From Brasilonema sennae CENA114 (GTDB lineage Bacteria; Cyanobacteriota; Cyanobacteriia; Cyanobacteriales; Nostocaceae), in assembly GCF_006968745.1 (NCBI RefSeq), contig NZ_CP030120.1, positions 127,722-191,721 of the forward strand: a stretch of DNA of 64,000 bases, read 5' to 3'. Made by a program: the position numbers and the translations under genes. The notes beneath the pieces are model-generated. The model was given only the letters and a program-made list of their open reading frames with translations, was not told where the DNA came from and ran no database searches. Numbering within the stretch: position 1 is the stretch's first letter; each line of letters starts with the position of its first letter. Positions 11,101 to 18,599 of this stretch are shown in pieces.

Positions 11101-11626
11101 AACCGAAGCGGTGCTGAATGACGCGGTAGGAATCACCTTCTTTATAATTGGTAAGTTCGTGATATAAGTCTTTTGAGATTTGTCCATAACAGTCGCCTGT
11201 TAGTCGATATGCCTGGTCATTGTTAATGATGCTACCATTTTCACCATTACTATCATCAACAATTAAGATGTTTAACTCTTTATTTATGGCATTTTTGCAC
11301 GCACCAAGGAAGATGGAACCATACGCGCCTCTATCTTTATTGTCTGGACATAACTGTCTAATTGTGTCTAGATATTCTTCTGGCCCATACAATAATCGGG
11401 TTTTTGACGATAATAATAATTTGTATCCTGACGGATGGTTTTTTAGTTGTTCAGCAGTAGACTTTTCGTCTATATGCCCAAACGAAAAGTTTTTTCTTGT
11501 CAAGAAATATTCTAGTAAAGTGTTGTTAAGTTCTTCTTGCAGAAGTGAATCGAAATTATTAATATTTCCATCGGTATGAATCCATTGATTTAATCTAGTA
11601 TCAAAATGTTTAGCTTGAATTGTCAT
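5177..11626 (-). CDS. Giant RNA-polymerase-like (QDE-1/RdRP-type) protein with C-terminal NADAR-like domain
   Basis: A 2149-residue protein from the ATG at 11626; an in-frame TTG at 11674 is a less likely start. Around 405-445 a barrel-like stretch includes NGEICIPHY and VLNFRSPFLNSNG. DYDGD at 541-545 matches the metal-binding D-x-D-G-D of double-psi-barrel RNA polymerases. About 598-616 (SDSISVGVINNHL) parallels the nD-LG-I-n-HL segment of QDE-1-type enzymes, and about 705-722 (QNQIAVDLFKSAKKPE) parallels their AVDF-KTG-P segment. That order supports a polymerase-like core. Later parts are beta-rich and unassigned to ~1640. At ~1655-1745 sits a conserved-looking GRFSALNAKLSDGRT region. Around 1840-1955 a NADAR-like domain shows ASAEHAFHH (E1876-H1877) and QWEGKGKESAF. 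Co-directional with the 255-residue gene. Activity is inferred only. Confidence 0.8.
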   Translation of the reverse strand: MTIQAKHFDTRLNQWIHTDGNINNFDSLLQEELNNTLLEYFLTRKNFSFGHIDEKSTAEQLKNHPSGYKLLLSSKTRLLYGPEEYLDTIRQLCPDNKDRGAYGSIFLGACKNAINKELNILIVDDSNGENGSIINNDQAYRLTGDCYGQISKDLYHELTNYKEGDSYRVIQHRFGWTDQDGDDTKYRFGKGTLRPANLDNILNYQDANNQTKIDLILPLSAFKGTDKDNPNGPTKPQIQPGLYRQNIWLGEKSQSELGKTAISQLLASFPNGVKDFTEQLELEAKKLNLAQDDPRQLAQLYCEKYSKRKAFLEEQAASLEEEATEDPAVTEELETLRERIATDSLIYKLIKADLQGQGQGQLLETEKVQRELARFVQNEWKEIAIGKTLTFERAMVIPSKDLQNGEICIPHYQDKEEVLNFRSPFLNSNGLCISTNKIVEDILGPDGKPLAGVIAVSDETSDRIYNRLNEQILSILPEAQGKNIQLQGIENYLNKNIGKLETKDKIEFTNKFNEYIQELQSAGYNLEILPQESEQERQARDYDGDCIGFDRASKYPNLTAEASERNLPSNAYEPTVKLNKQSFYREDGSQPEFEEIAIHMSDSISVGVINNHLTSIEALESEITILKNFGSEKDQIEYVQEVTEHYEDLFKTEAWAKSKGIEGKEVPDKYRGYMEAFIQTARQEPLNQETAFKAMSVNTKMYREMIAQAAFQNQIAVDLFKSAKKPEMEIIRNNSRILHREVNYIRDKKKDVYLNSTIQPTGYSPVELLIAQTNQYFEKARLESREIVQFQDFFQGVKFSNQQRLQASLAKKEFDKSFNRAHQLSKQKETEKGPSANITLVNGNQVSVTNLLQYDNEFIWKAKKITIKISEIPEEKRNHSRPHQYIVYAQINNETENGQPKFRTLGTLAKEQENKLQEIEIIPGQEVTSNKISFQPELSEGQIKLLYQKAYQVAEEFYNSIPSDHKLAMASATWAISTTRESSHEKGNENQKKISNFAFAAFPQEIINRLDTLQFREFSITGFDRNSEVFHENQLQNIRFNISENGKSVIEIQNQEGNYETFGNIEQNNARLPIDTTATAEIAKGEIYTASVTTKVPGLPELTFKVGEVNKFGLHSQRFNNQPIMLTIEKVDLIREDYSIYIQNDNKPEKLGNLDKESVKEGIAQGLLAEKPRNGQQLQLKIQTITTGQNAYAVAETSSKNFLRINITNQKYKRQEIQDRDFRKTSVKAFDKKYVYIAKIGDQSLGIIGQHTERLEAELNKGYTQRQWRKKESSTIQKLIDTDIIRLNQQRTTIPVQITSNESTCQITINPETVQYPNQWIKRSQLVSNEQPVKNEPQEKSNQLLAKINARPTVMFQNQEQKLVGLIGLAVDEKIAERTKKYLEKVEVSYEQLTASQARLEAKKGMTVFMLDESTISEKLKQTFIDRAGGHIRSADTPSQVAPIIPEQTIYFYNPNQQYSSADGSQVKTKEAIVLVVPAQDAIAVTNWLESKSVNLNSFIENNIATFIITKTEISEELSKKLNALFESAINIGEIDGFDSYEQLSAELNQKLETQDSLLPSNQTLPDSEYKQALLALPNRPKELSQEETPVPIVPAKPIEIEQAPTQLETVVAKTPSTDVKINSQNKPQQWEWGRYAPQGKANYEVSSAGDGRFSALNAKLSDGRTIESAYQLDVKGYRTSPDDKDWKKGKGKPPRTPMSEGQLYQEYKKLWQQWAQENPSLINELALKSQGLVLTDKFASTNISQARALAEILTECIALKAQQPQNPTVQTNGKIISYTRQCIAVPSPVGDATRTLSATSAPVQQQIAASVHISPDSKDGLGAALANATALAKEQGKLQNNYQVSINNNPEAAAGRYGVETHLQKPKGVAYASAEHAFHHQKQLHPLADEYELMVEVLQAKLEQHPRLIDAIAKRGGTEWLENCTTITSTQDKQWEGKGKESAFIRAIAQAYTNVVEKSQQTTISVTPTNIEQALASPSQPRTQLFGAMDDITLRMRANTVQSLQDWYVAAQKLGKSEKYLSRIQEVTDLYVKENISLGNAFKAMDKDIKELEKIKVMTSLAQCVVKKIGQEDINGIMSVQTEKYKIATQVQNQTYLVKDKDDNVLFYVKSGSIKINNINDETLQDFRYMNSRIANTLKDVKSDFVER

Positions 11627-11888
11627 AGAAACAATTAAACTTCTAAACTTAATAAAAATTTTAATTTTTGGCAATAAAATACCCTAGAGTTTGATTTTAC
11701 TTCCTCTATCTCGGTAATCTATTCAACAATTTTCTGATTTTTCAGAGCAAAATCTACATATTTGCAATCACTATGTATGAAGCAATGTCACGGGAAATAC
11801 GGCTATTCTACACAGGACACTAAATCAGTAGTAATTTTCGTAATGTTTGCTATCTGGGTTGACTTAAAATCAATCGACAGAAGATGAT

Positions 11889-12230
11889 TTAAGGAGTGTT
11901 GCTAATTTCCACAATCATTTCTCCTTGCCGCAGTTGTTCTAATGCATCAGGCAAAGTAGCACTGAGCAATTGTTGCAGGTTAGGATTCGTGACATTGCCA
12001 CAGGTCAGCCACAAAATCTGAGGAGGTGTTCCCAAGCGACATACCAAGTCGATGAAGTCGCTGTCTTTTGTCATAATCACAGCGTTTTGGGATCGTGCCT
12101 GTTCAAAAATTTCGATATCCTTCGCGTCCCGAAGTGACAAATCTCGCAGGGCAGCAGCTTCTAAGCTAAAGGTGATTGTCAGCCAGTTTGCCAGTGTTGG
12201 AGGCAGTTGAGCATCAATCCAAATCTTCAT
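11889..12230 (-). CDS. DUF5615 PIN-like toxin
   Basis: A 113-residue protein with the DUF5615 (Mut7-C/PIN-like) signature: MKIWIDAQLPPTLANWL at the N-terminus with Asp6, and AVIMTKDSDFIDL carrying the second acidic cluster. Proteins of this family are predicted RNases and are usually paired with a DUF433 antitoxin. Here the start overlaps the stop of the DUF433 gene by four bases (ATGA), as expected for a translationally coupled toxin-antitoxin pair. It probably serves plasmid retention. Confidence 0.88.
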   Translation of the reverse strand: MKIWIDAQLPPTLANWLTITFSLEAAALRDLSLRDAKDIEIFEQARSQNAVIMTKDSDFIDLVCRLGTPPQILWLTCGNVTNPNLQQLLSATLPDALEQLRQGEMIVEISNTP

Positions 12231-12460
12231 GCTGTCAGTCTGGGAAAATCAGTGCGTTTTGCGGCGAAGAGCAGGCAAGCTTGAATATCTGCCAGTTCCA
12301 AATCGGGGAAATCTTCTAAAATTTCAGTAACACTAACGTTTTCAGCCAACATTTCTAAAATATCGGTAACTCGAATTCGCATCCCTCGAATGCAGGGACG
12401 ACCACCACACTGACCAGGGGTTTGGGTTATGCGAGTTAGCAAGCCCGTCGTTGAATTCAT
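12227..12460 (-). CDS. DUF433 antitoxin
   Basis: A 77-residue protein of the DUF433 family: ITQTPGQCGGRPCIRGMRI followed by VTDILEMLAENVSVTEIL and a helical C-terminus, a small HTH-like fold. The family is the usual antitoxin partner of DUF5615 toxins and probably autoregulates the operon. It comes first in the operon, before the toxin, with a four-base overlap. Confidence 0.88.
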   Translation of the reverse strand: MNSTTGLLTRITQTPGQCGGRPCIRGMRIRVTDILEMLAENVSVTEILEDFPDLELADIQACLLFAAKRTDFPRLTA

Positions 12461-12537
12461 GAGAATGTCTGCAAGTTGCTTTGTTTATCTCCATTTTATG
12501 ATGAGAAACAGGAGGTGTTACTAGAGGTTATTATCCG

Positions 12538-12870
12538 ATGGCTGTAGAGAGATATCGTCAAATCATCCAACAGTTAATTTTAGAACGGGCACAGAGGCGA
12601 TCGCCTTTAGAAGAAATCGAGATACAAGCGATTCTGGATACTGAGCGCGACCATTACCTTTTGCTACATACAGGCTGGCGTGGTAATCGTCGGACACATG
12701 GATGCAGTCTACATCTCGATATCAAAGACGGCAAAATCTGGATTCAGCATGATGGGACAGAAGTAGGAATTGCTACACAACTGCTAGAATTGGGTGTACC
12801 AAAAGAAGATATCGTTTTGGCGTTTCACTCTCCTTATATGCGCCAATTTACGGAGTTTGCCACCAGCTGA
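12538..12870 (+). CDS. xisI: XisI-family protein (fdxN element excision controlling factor type)
   Basis: A 110-residue protein matching XisI: VERYRQIIQQLILE near the start, DTERDHYLLLHTGWRG in the middle, then DGKIWIQHDGTE and GVPKEDIVLAFH. XisI was named from the fdxN element of Anabaena and is widespread in filamentous cyanobacteria. It normally follows xisH, a nuclease-fold gene; none is found upstream here, where the divergent toxin-antitoxin pair lies. It is therefore an orphan. AGAGG about 12 bases before the ATG serves as ribosome site. Confidence 0.9.
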   Translation: MAVERYRQIIQQLILERAQRRSPLEEIEIQAILDTERDHYLLLHTGWRGNRRTHGCSLHLDIKDGKIWIQHDGTEVGIATQLLELGVPKEDIVLAFHSPYMRQFTEFATS

Positions 12871-12885
12871 GCATTTTACTGCTCA
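12868..12885. terminator. Small hairpin between convergent xisI and relaxase genes
   Basis: A 6-bp inverted repeat (TGAGCA / TGCTCA) overlaps the TGA of xisI and the stop of the relaxase gene. It could act as a weak bidirectional terminator, but the stem is short and there is no long T-run. Confidence 0.3.
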
Positions 12886-14759
12886 ATTCCCCCTTTGGAT
12901 TGTGATTTGTTGATTAGCGCTTGTTGAGTAAAAGTCCGCAAGCTTTCGATTTGTTCGATTTCATTTTCGTTGAGTCGGGTGGGTTTTTCTTCATACCAAT
13001 TTCCTTCCACGTAGCGGGTTTGCATTACAGGGGTATCATCTTGGTGACGGTAAACAGTCAGGATGTTTTCATGTAGGCTTGCACTCAACTCCCGTCCTTT
13101 GATGCGAGGACTGTTGGTAACAAGCATGTAGTTAGTGATGACTGAAGGTAGATGTTCAAGAGTAAGAGGCAGGGTATTGGGTGTAAGGAAGCCATCGGCT
13201 TGAGCCGGTGTGCTGACTTCTGACTGGTGTTGTAAAGTTTCTTCTGGGGTGCTTCCTAGTGCTTCCTCTTCGGGAAGTCGTGCGGTGGAATAATTCTCTT
13301 TCACTGAGTCTGTAATCGCATGGTGGCTTTGTTGAAGCGGATATGTTTTTGTTTTATCTAAACTAACAGACGGTAGATCTTCCTCTGTGGAGGAAGGTAC
13401 ACCAGTGTCGTTGCAAGCTAGTGCTGCTGTATTTTTTTCCTTTGCGCGAGATTGTTCTTCTTCTTTTTGTAGTTCAATCCCAAGAAGTTTTCTTTCTGGA
13501 GTTGGCTGTACCAATTCCTCCTGCTGTAGCGGTAGTTGTTTTTCTACTTCAGTTTCAACTGATGAAGAAGTATTTTGATTCAATGGTAGCGGTAGTTCGA
13601 TAGAGGGCTGTTTTTCTTTTGAGGGAAGTGGCTGTTCTTGGGATTGTTCTGGTTGCGGTGGGTTCTGTACTTTCTTCTTTGCTGCGGCAGAAACTGGAGC
13701 CAACTTACTTTCTAAAATTGGTGTTATTGTTAGCCTCTCATCTGTATAACTGTTTTTCCGTATATTTGTACTAATCCCAAAATTGGAGCTATCATCAGTA
13801 GCGCCACCGCTGTCCCCTGTGCTATCACTAGTAGGTTTGTCAATAGTATTGTATTCTATTTTACTGAAAATATTATTGTTGATGCGGCTAATTGCATTTG
13901 TTTTGGCTTGTTGGAGTTTGCTTACATCCCTTTGTTGGTCAAATGTCAATCCGTATTCAGACTGAAGTTTGTTCCAACTATAGGGTTTGTATACCTGATA
14001 ACCAGCTATTTTGACATCATTGTGGATATAGGTAAAGCCGAGTAATTCATCCCCCCGCATCTTGGGTAATACTCCAATGTTGTTTTCCTCTAGGCGTTGG
14101 ATAAACGTAGAGATGGTGGGACTATCAATTATAGCCTCCCCTATTGCTGAACGGATAATTTCCTTACTGGTTGGGGTTTTGTGCTTACTGTTGACTGCTC
14201 TAATACTTTTCGAGCGGTTGCGACTTGTAAGTGCAGTTATCCCGTACTCTTGTTCTAACCTAGAAGCGACGGCTTCATTTGTCGTTGGTGTTACTTCCAA
14301 TCCTAATTGAGCTGCGATTCGTCTAGTTGAAACCTGGGAGTTGAAATAGTCGTAGGAGTCATTAACCAGGCTACCGTCTAACCGAATACGAGAGGCAATT
14401 ATATGCAAATGTTCGTGGTCGCGGTCATGATGTCTGACTGCAACGAACTGACTCGTGGCGTGGGGTGATTCATATGCAGGCAAATATCCCATGTCTTTGA
14501 GATACTCCCTTGCTACATAGCTATACTGACTATCCGATAAATGTTCGTGGTAGTCCCGACGGTGTGCGATCGCAATAATGAGATGGGCGCACTGACGTTT
14601 GACCGCCTTGTTCGTGTATTTGGTACTAAGGAACTGTTCGTTGAATTGATGTGGGCTTGTTCCCATCATATTGGTATCGACAATCGCAGCATCATCCTTC
14701 TCCAAGACATACTTGAGCGTATCGAGAAAGTTTGGTTTTTTGTATATGACTGGAATCAA
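12876..14759 (-). CDS. Relaxase / mobilization nuclease
   Basis: A 627-residue protein with a MobP/MobQ-like relaxase domain in the first ~170 residues. The metal-binding histidine motif HHDRDHEHLH lies at 110-119 and is followed by IIASRIRLDGS, as in the PF03432-type family. A candidate nicking Tyr is among the N-terminal tyrosines. After ~370 comes a long Pro/Gln/Glu-rich linker, then a C-terminal beta-rich module (SASLHENILTVYRHQDD, then LNENEIEQIESL) resembling tails of other plasmid proteins here. The start is TTG; no upstream ATG is available. It would nick oriT and be piloted to the coupling protein (57.2-59 kb). The neighbouring MobC-like gene lies 14 kb away. Confidence 0.88.
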   Translation of the reverse strand: MIPVIYKKPNFLDTLKYVLEKDDAAIVDTNMMGTSPHQFNEQFLSTKYTNKAVKRQCAHLIIAIAHRRDYHEHLSDSQYSYVAREYLKDMGYLPAYESPHATSQFVAVRHHDRDHEHLHIIASRIRLDGSLVNDSYDYFNSQVSTRRIAAQLGLEVTPTTNEAVASRLEQEYGITALTSRNRSKSIRAVNSKHKTPTSKEIIRSAIGEAIIDSPTISTFIQRLEENNIGVLPKMRGDELLGFTYIHNDVKIAGYQVYKPYSWNKLQSEYGLTFDQQRDVSKLQQAKTNAISRINNNIFSKIEYNTIDKPTSDSTGDSGGATDDSSNFGISTNIRKNSYTDERLTITPILESKLAPVSAAAKKKVQNPPQPEQSQEQPLPSKEKQPSIELPLPLNQNTSSSVETEVEKQLPLQQEELVQPTPERKLLGIELQKEEEQSRAKEKNTAALACNDTGVPSSTEEDLPSVSLDKTKTYPLQQSHHAITDSVKENYSTARLPEEEALGSTPEETLQHQSEVSTPAQADGFLTPNTLPLTLEHLPSVITNYMLVTNSPRIKGRELSASLHENILTVYRHQDDTPVMQTRYVEGNWYEEKPTRLNENEIEQIESLRTFTQQALINKSQSKGGIEQ

Positions 14760-15209
14760 GAGAAAAAAGTATAATGTGATTTCTCTAACTTAGCAATTAT
14801 ACTTAGAAGCTGAAATAAGCTGGCTTTAAAGATTCAGAGAAATTAGGGGCTTGCTATGCTGAAGCACCTTGTCACCGAATTAGTGGCAGTTTGAGTAACA
14901 AAAGGATGCGATTGCAAGGGAAAGCAGAGGCTGCGCTCGCGTATCGCTGCTTCATTGTCTTTAGAACTTAAGCGAAACGTGAGTTCGACGAACTAAAAAA
15001 CAGCAGGAGGCAGAGCAGGCAGGGCTTTTGGGTAAATGTCAAGAGAAGGTTTTTTCGGCATGAAGGTTAGAGCAGCAAACCCGCCATTAAATAAGCGAAC
15101 CGTATTACGCCCAAGGTGATGCAATAGCCGTCACTGGAATTACCTGCGTTGCCTCCAGTTGTATAGTCCTCTTGCTACAATTTGGGGAAGTTAGAAGAAA
15201 ATCCAAGCA
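14760..15209. other. Intergenic, no gene seen
   Basis: About 450 bases upstream of the relaxase and downstream of the helicase. I see no convincing frame on either strand. It may hold the relaxase promoter and possibly part of a transfer origin, but no clear inverted repeat or iteron stands out. Confidence 0.4.
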
Positions 15210-18200
15210 CTATCTTGGTTGAAACCACTGGTAACAAACAAACTGAATATCTTCTGAATGAATAATTTTCGACGAGTTTAATTCTTTCTCTTCTTCAATT
15301 TGGTAATAATGGTCTTGATCAACAAACACCTCGTCTAGTTCAGAAACCAAAGCATTTAAATCTTTATGTTTAACATATTTTTCCCAAATGACTTTCATAT
15401 CACGTTCGTAGATACTCAGGTTAACTGTAGTAATAACCTTTGATACCCGTCGCTTAACTTCCTGGTATGCTGCATCTTCATGTGTTGGACTAAATTGAGT
15501 CAAAACTTGATAAATTTTCTGTAAAATCTTGCTTAGCTTAGGTTTGACTTGACTGCTAGTTTCCTGCTTTTTAAAGTTTGTCATCAAGTTACTTAAAGCC
15601 CCTTCTAAAATATCAAAGATAGAGTTATCAAACTTAACCGGAAGCAGTTTGTTTGGAGGAGGAAAATCCTCAGCTTTACACTTGATCCAGTTAAAAATTT
15701 TACGCTTATCCGTAACTAACTGATTTGGGTTAAGCGAAATCACACCATTAATACGAGGGTAAAATTGCCAAAAGTGCTTATCTTTAGCACGAAATGCCAT
15801 AAATATGCCTCCATCTCTAGCTTCAGGAATATAGAAATGGCGGGTACTGTGAATCCCCAGTGGAATTTCTTCAGCTGCTTCCTCTCCTTCTTGTTTAAAA
15901 AATTCCAATAGGGGCAAACGCATTTCATCAAGAGACGCTAAATCAGCCGCTTGCTCAAGTTCCTCTAAAATTGCTTCTTTATCTGCATCGGTCACTGCTT
16001 TCTTAAGTCGGTATAATTCTTCTAATGATTTCTCTGAAATGATTTCTCCTAAAACGCTAGCGTCTAATCCTACTTCTTTATCAATCACGGCAAGTCGGGC
16101 TTGTAATCGTCGTACCAATCCGAGCAATGCCTCCAAACCTTCTTCTGGAAAGCAGTTATAAATAAATAATTTTTCGTAGCTAGTACCTAAACGGTCAATT
16201 CGACCAGCACGCTGAATCATTCGTACCGGGTTCCAATGTAGGTCATAGTTAACTAAAACACCAGCATCTTGTAAATTTTGTCCTTCAGATAAAACGTCAG
16301 TGCAAATCAGAATATTAATTTCCTGACCTTGAATCTTTTGCTGTTCTTCCTGGCTTTGGCTGTTAGCTTTAGGCGCAAAGCATGTAACTTTTTCCTCTCT
16401 TTGCTTGCTAGGAGTTTCACCAGTGATTTTGTCAATTATAGGTAAGTCTTCATCTATTGCTAGTGTCTTTAACCAGTCTTCATCTGACAGTAACTGATTG
16501 TACAAATAATCAGCAGTGTCTTTGAAATAGCTGAAAACCAAGACTTTCTGCCCCTTCAGATCGTAAGCTAACAAATGTTTGAATGCTGCTAGCTTGCAGT
16601 CGAAATCACGTCCTAGTTCTACATCTTTTTCAATTTTCTGAAGTGTGTTGATAATACTGTTGAGAATATTGATGTCTGATTTAATTTGCGAACTTAATTC
16701 CTCAATTTGGTAATCATTGGGGTCAATCTCATCTAAAGAGTTGATAAGTTCTTCGACGGAAATATTTTCCTCTTCATCTGTCTGTGCTGCTAGAATCTTG
16801 CGAAAATTTTTACTATCTAGCAGCTTACCTTGTTGTAAAAATGTAAAAAATCTTGATTGAAAATCCCTCTGATTGCAGATACTACTTTCAAAAGCAATCA
16901 GGGAACTTTCTAGCCGCTTCAGATACAGCGACTTTATTAGGCTAACAAGAGCGTCTTTGCGCTTGATATCATCTTCTTCTTGATTAGTTTTTCGCTTCTT
17001 AAACGCTTTGATGTTATAAGGAGCGAGATGCAATTCATCAATTTTATTTGCTATCCCAGCGTAAAGTCCCTGAAAACTAGCTTCAAAATTATAGGTAAAC
17101 TGTTTTAATTCCCGTTTGGGAAAGCGAATCTTTTGACCAGCGATATAAATTTCTTCTCCAGCAAGCTGCCGCTTGATAACATCCTGGCGAGAGCGCCTTA
17201 CCATTGATTGGAAAAGCAGTTCAGTAATCTCTACATCACCCTTGCTCAAAGCTTTAAAGTAAGTTTTTAGATTGGGAATGTCCCACTCTCGGTAGTATGT
17301 TTCAGTATTACGTGTTAGTAATAAAATTTGATGGTAAAGGTCATAAATGCTAGTATTTATTGGCGTTGCAGTTAATAGTAATACCTGCTTGTTTCGCTTA
17401 CCACTGCCAATAAGCTTTTGTAAATTTCGGTATCGATTGGTTGCACTATTACGAAAGTTATGCGATTCATCGACGACGATGATGTCATATTTGTTGTAGC
17501 GGCGGTTATCGAAGGTTTTAAGGCTAATTTCCTCCTGGGAAACTACATCTGCTTTAACTCCGTACTCATCCAGCTTTTTGAGCCACACCAAATCCCGCAA
17601 TTGGGCTGGACATATCACCAGCGCACGAGGTACATAACTAGGACGTCTGTCTTTGATAAGGTAGTGGTCAATCACTCGCAAGCCGATATAAGTTTTACCC
17701 AAACCTACAGCATCTGCCACCATACAACCCCGGTGACGCTCCAGCAACCTTACAGCACGCTCAAACCCTTCTTGTTGAAAACTAGCGAGTTCTAAGCTTG
17801 TGCGAACGCTCCCTTGTGCCAAAGTGTCTTCTTTAAAAAGTTCGTAAAGTGCTTTTAAAAAGACCTGATAGGGTGTATAAGCTTTACTGCCAAATTTAGA
17901 GGCATTCAGAGCATCAATTAGTTTGGCTTTGTACTCTTTATCAACACTTTTGTCATTCCAGAATTTCTCAAACCAATTTTGGCGAAGGTCTTGAGCAATT
18001 ACTGATGTTTTATTCAAAACATTTAATTCTGTATTACCACTCAATCCAGCAGGAGTGAAGTTACTAGAACCAATGATACTGTAGTTGTCAAAAATGTAAG
18101 CTTTGGCGTGGAGAAATTGCACATTTTCAGTTATAGCACCATAAAGTCTGACATGGATATGGTGTTGTTGTAGATATGCAATTAAACGGTCAATTTGCTG

Positions 18201-18491
18201 TTTGTATTGCAACTTGAATTTCTCTGTTTCTAGTTGCTTTTGAATATCATAACGGAAGTAGTGGGTTAGGTCGATGCGATCGCCTTCTGCTGGTCGAATC
18301 GTGGGATCACGACCAATTAGCAGGCGTAGGTGAGTTAAAGTGTTGAAAGCTTGCTCTAGCCGTATCCATGCCTCAATCCGGAAAAACCCAGTCGCTATGT
18401 CTAAGTTTGTTTGCCTCTCATCCAGAACCAGCGAGCGCAAAACATCTTCTAATTTATGTTGATTATTGTCTACATAATCTGGGAGAGCCAT
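15210..18491 (-). CDS. SNF2-type helicase with N-terminal phospholipase D-like nuclease domain
   Basis: A 1093-residue protein from the ATG at 18491, which has AAAGGTG about nine bases upstream; a TTG 31 codons earlier is less likely. Residues ~20-190 form a PLD-like domain with one HKD motif (FLHAKAYIFD, ~127, then GSSNFTPAGLSGN). The helicase core has Walker A (GLGKT, ~264), motif II DESH (~340), motif III LLLTATPIN, and motifs V/VI (CTDVLSEGQNLQDA, QRAGRIDR ~762). This layout is seen in defence-associated helicases. It follows the sigma-ATPase gene on the same strand with about 108 bases between, so they are probably one operon. DNA translocation plus nucleic-acid cleavage is the expected activity. 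Confidence 0.88.
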   Translation of the reverse strand: MALPDYVDNNQHKLEDVLRSLVLDERQTNLDIATGFFRIEAWIRLEQAFNTLTHLRLLIGRDPTIRPAEGDRIDLTHYFRYDIQKQLETEKFKLQYKQQIDRLIAYLQQHHIHVRLYGAITENVQFLHAKAYIFDNYSIIGSSNFTPAGLSGNTELNVLNKTSVIAQDLRQNWFEKFWNDKSVDKEYKAKLIDALNASKFGSKAYTPYQVFLKALYELFKEDTLAQGSVRTSLELASFQQEGFERAVRLLERHRGCMVADAVGLGKTYIGLRVIDHYLIKDRRPSYVPRALVICPAQLRDLVWLKKLDEYGVKADVVSQEEISLKTFDNRRYNKYDIIVVDESHNFRNSATNRYRNLQKLIGSGKRNKQVLLLTATPINTSIYDLYHQILLLTRNTETYYREWDIPNLKTYFKALSKGDVEITELLFQSMVRRSRQDVIKRQLAGEEIYIAGQKIRFPKRELKQFTYNFEASFQGLYAGIANKIDELHLAPYNIKAFKKRKTNQEEDDIKRKDALVSLIKSLYLKRLESSLIAFESSICNQRDFQSRFFTFLQQGKLLDSKNFRKILAAQTDEEENISVEELINSLDEIDPNDYQIEELSSQIKSDINILNSIINTLQKIEKDVELGRDFDCKLAAFKHLLAYDLKGQKVLVFSYFKDTADYLYNQLLSDEDWLKTLAIDEDLPIIDKITGETPSKQREEKVTCFAPKANSQSQEEQQKIQGQEINILICTDVLSEGQNLQDAGVLVNYDLHWNPVRMIQRAGRIDRLGTSYEKLFIYNCFPEEGLEALLGLVRRLQARLAVIDKEVGLDASVLGEIISEKSLEELYRLKKAVTDADKEAILEELEQAADLASLDEMRLPLLEFFKQEGEEAAEEIPLGIHSTRHFYIPEARDGGIFMAFRAKDKHFWQFYPRINGVISLNPNQLVTDKRKIFNWIKCKAEDFPPPNKLLPVKFDNSIFDILEGALSNLMTNFKKQETSSQVKPKLSKILQKIYQVLTQFSPTHEDAAYQEVKRRVSKVITTVNLSIYERDMKVIWEKYVKHKDLNALVSELDEVFVDQDHYYQIEEEKELNSSKIIHSEDIQFVCYQWFQPR

Positions 18492-18599
18492 AATTGACAC
18501 ACCTTTTACCAGGAAAATATGATTCACAAATATTTTGTTAGGTGAGTATTGCCCACCAGGATAAGTTTTACCCTTCCTTACCAAGAAAGGGATGCGGTC

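Noticed and set aside
11627..11674. Upstream TTG start for the giant protein
   Set aside because: The added 16 residues are hydrophobic and Lys/Phe-rich with no ribosome site; the downstream ATG is more plausible.
18492..18584. Upstream TTG start for the PLD-helicase
   Set aside because: No ribosome site; the ATG at 18491 has a good one and begins with a conserved-looking sequence.
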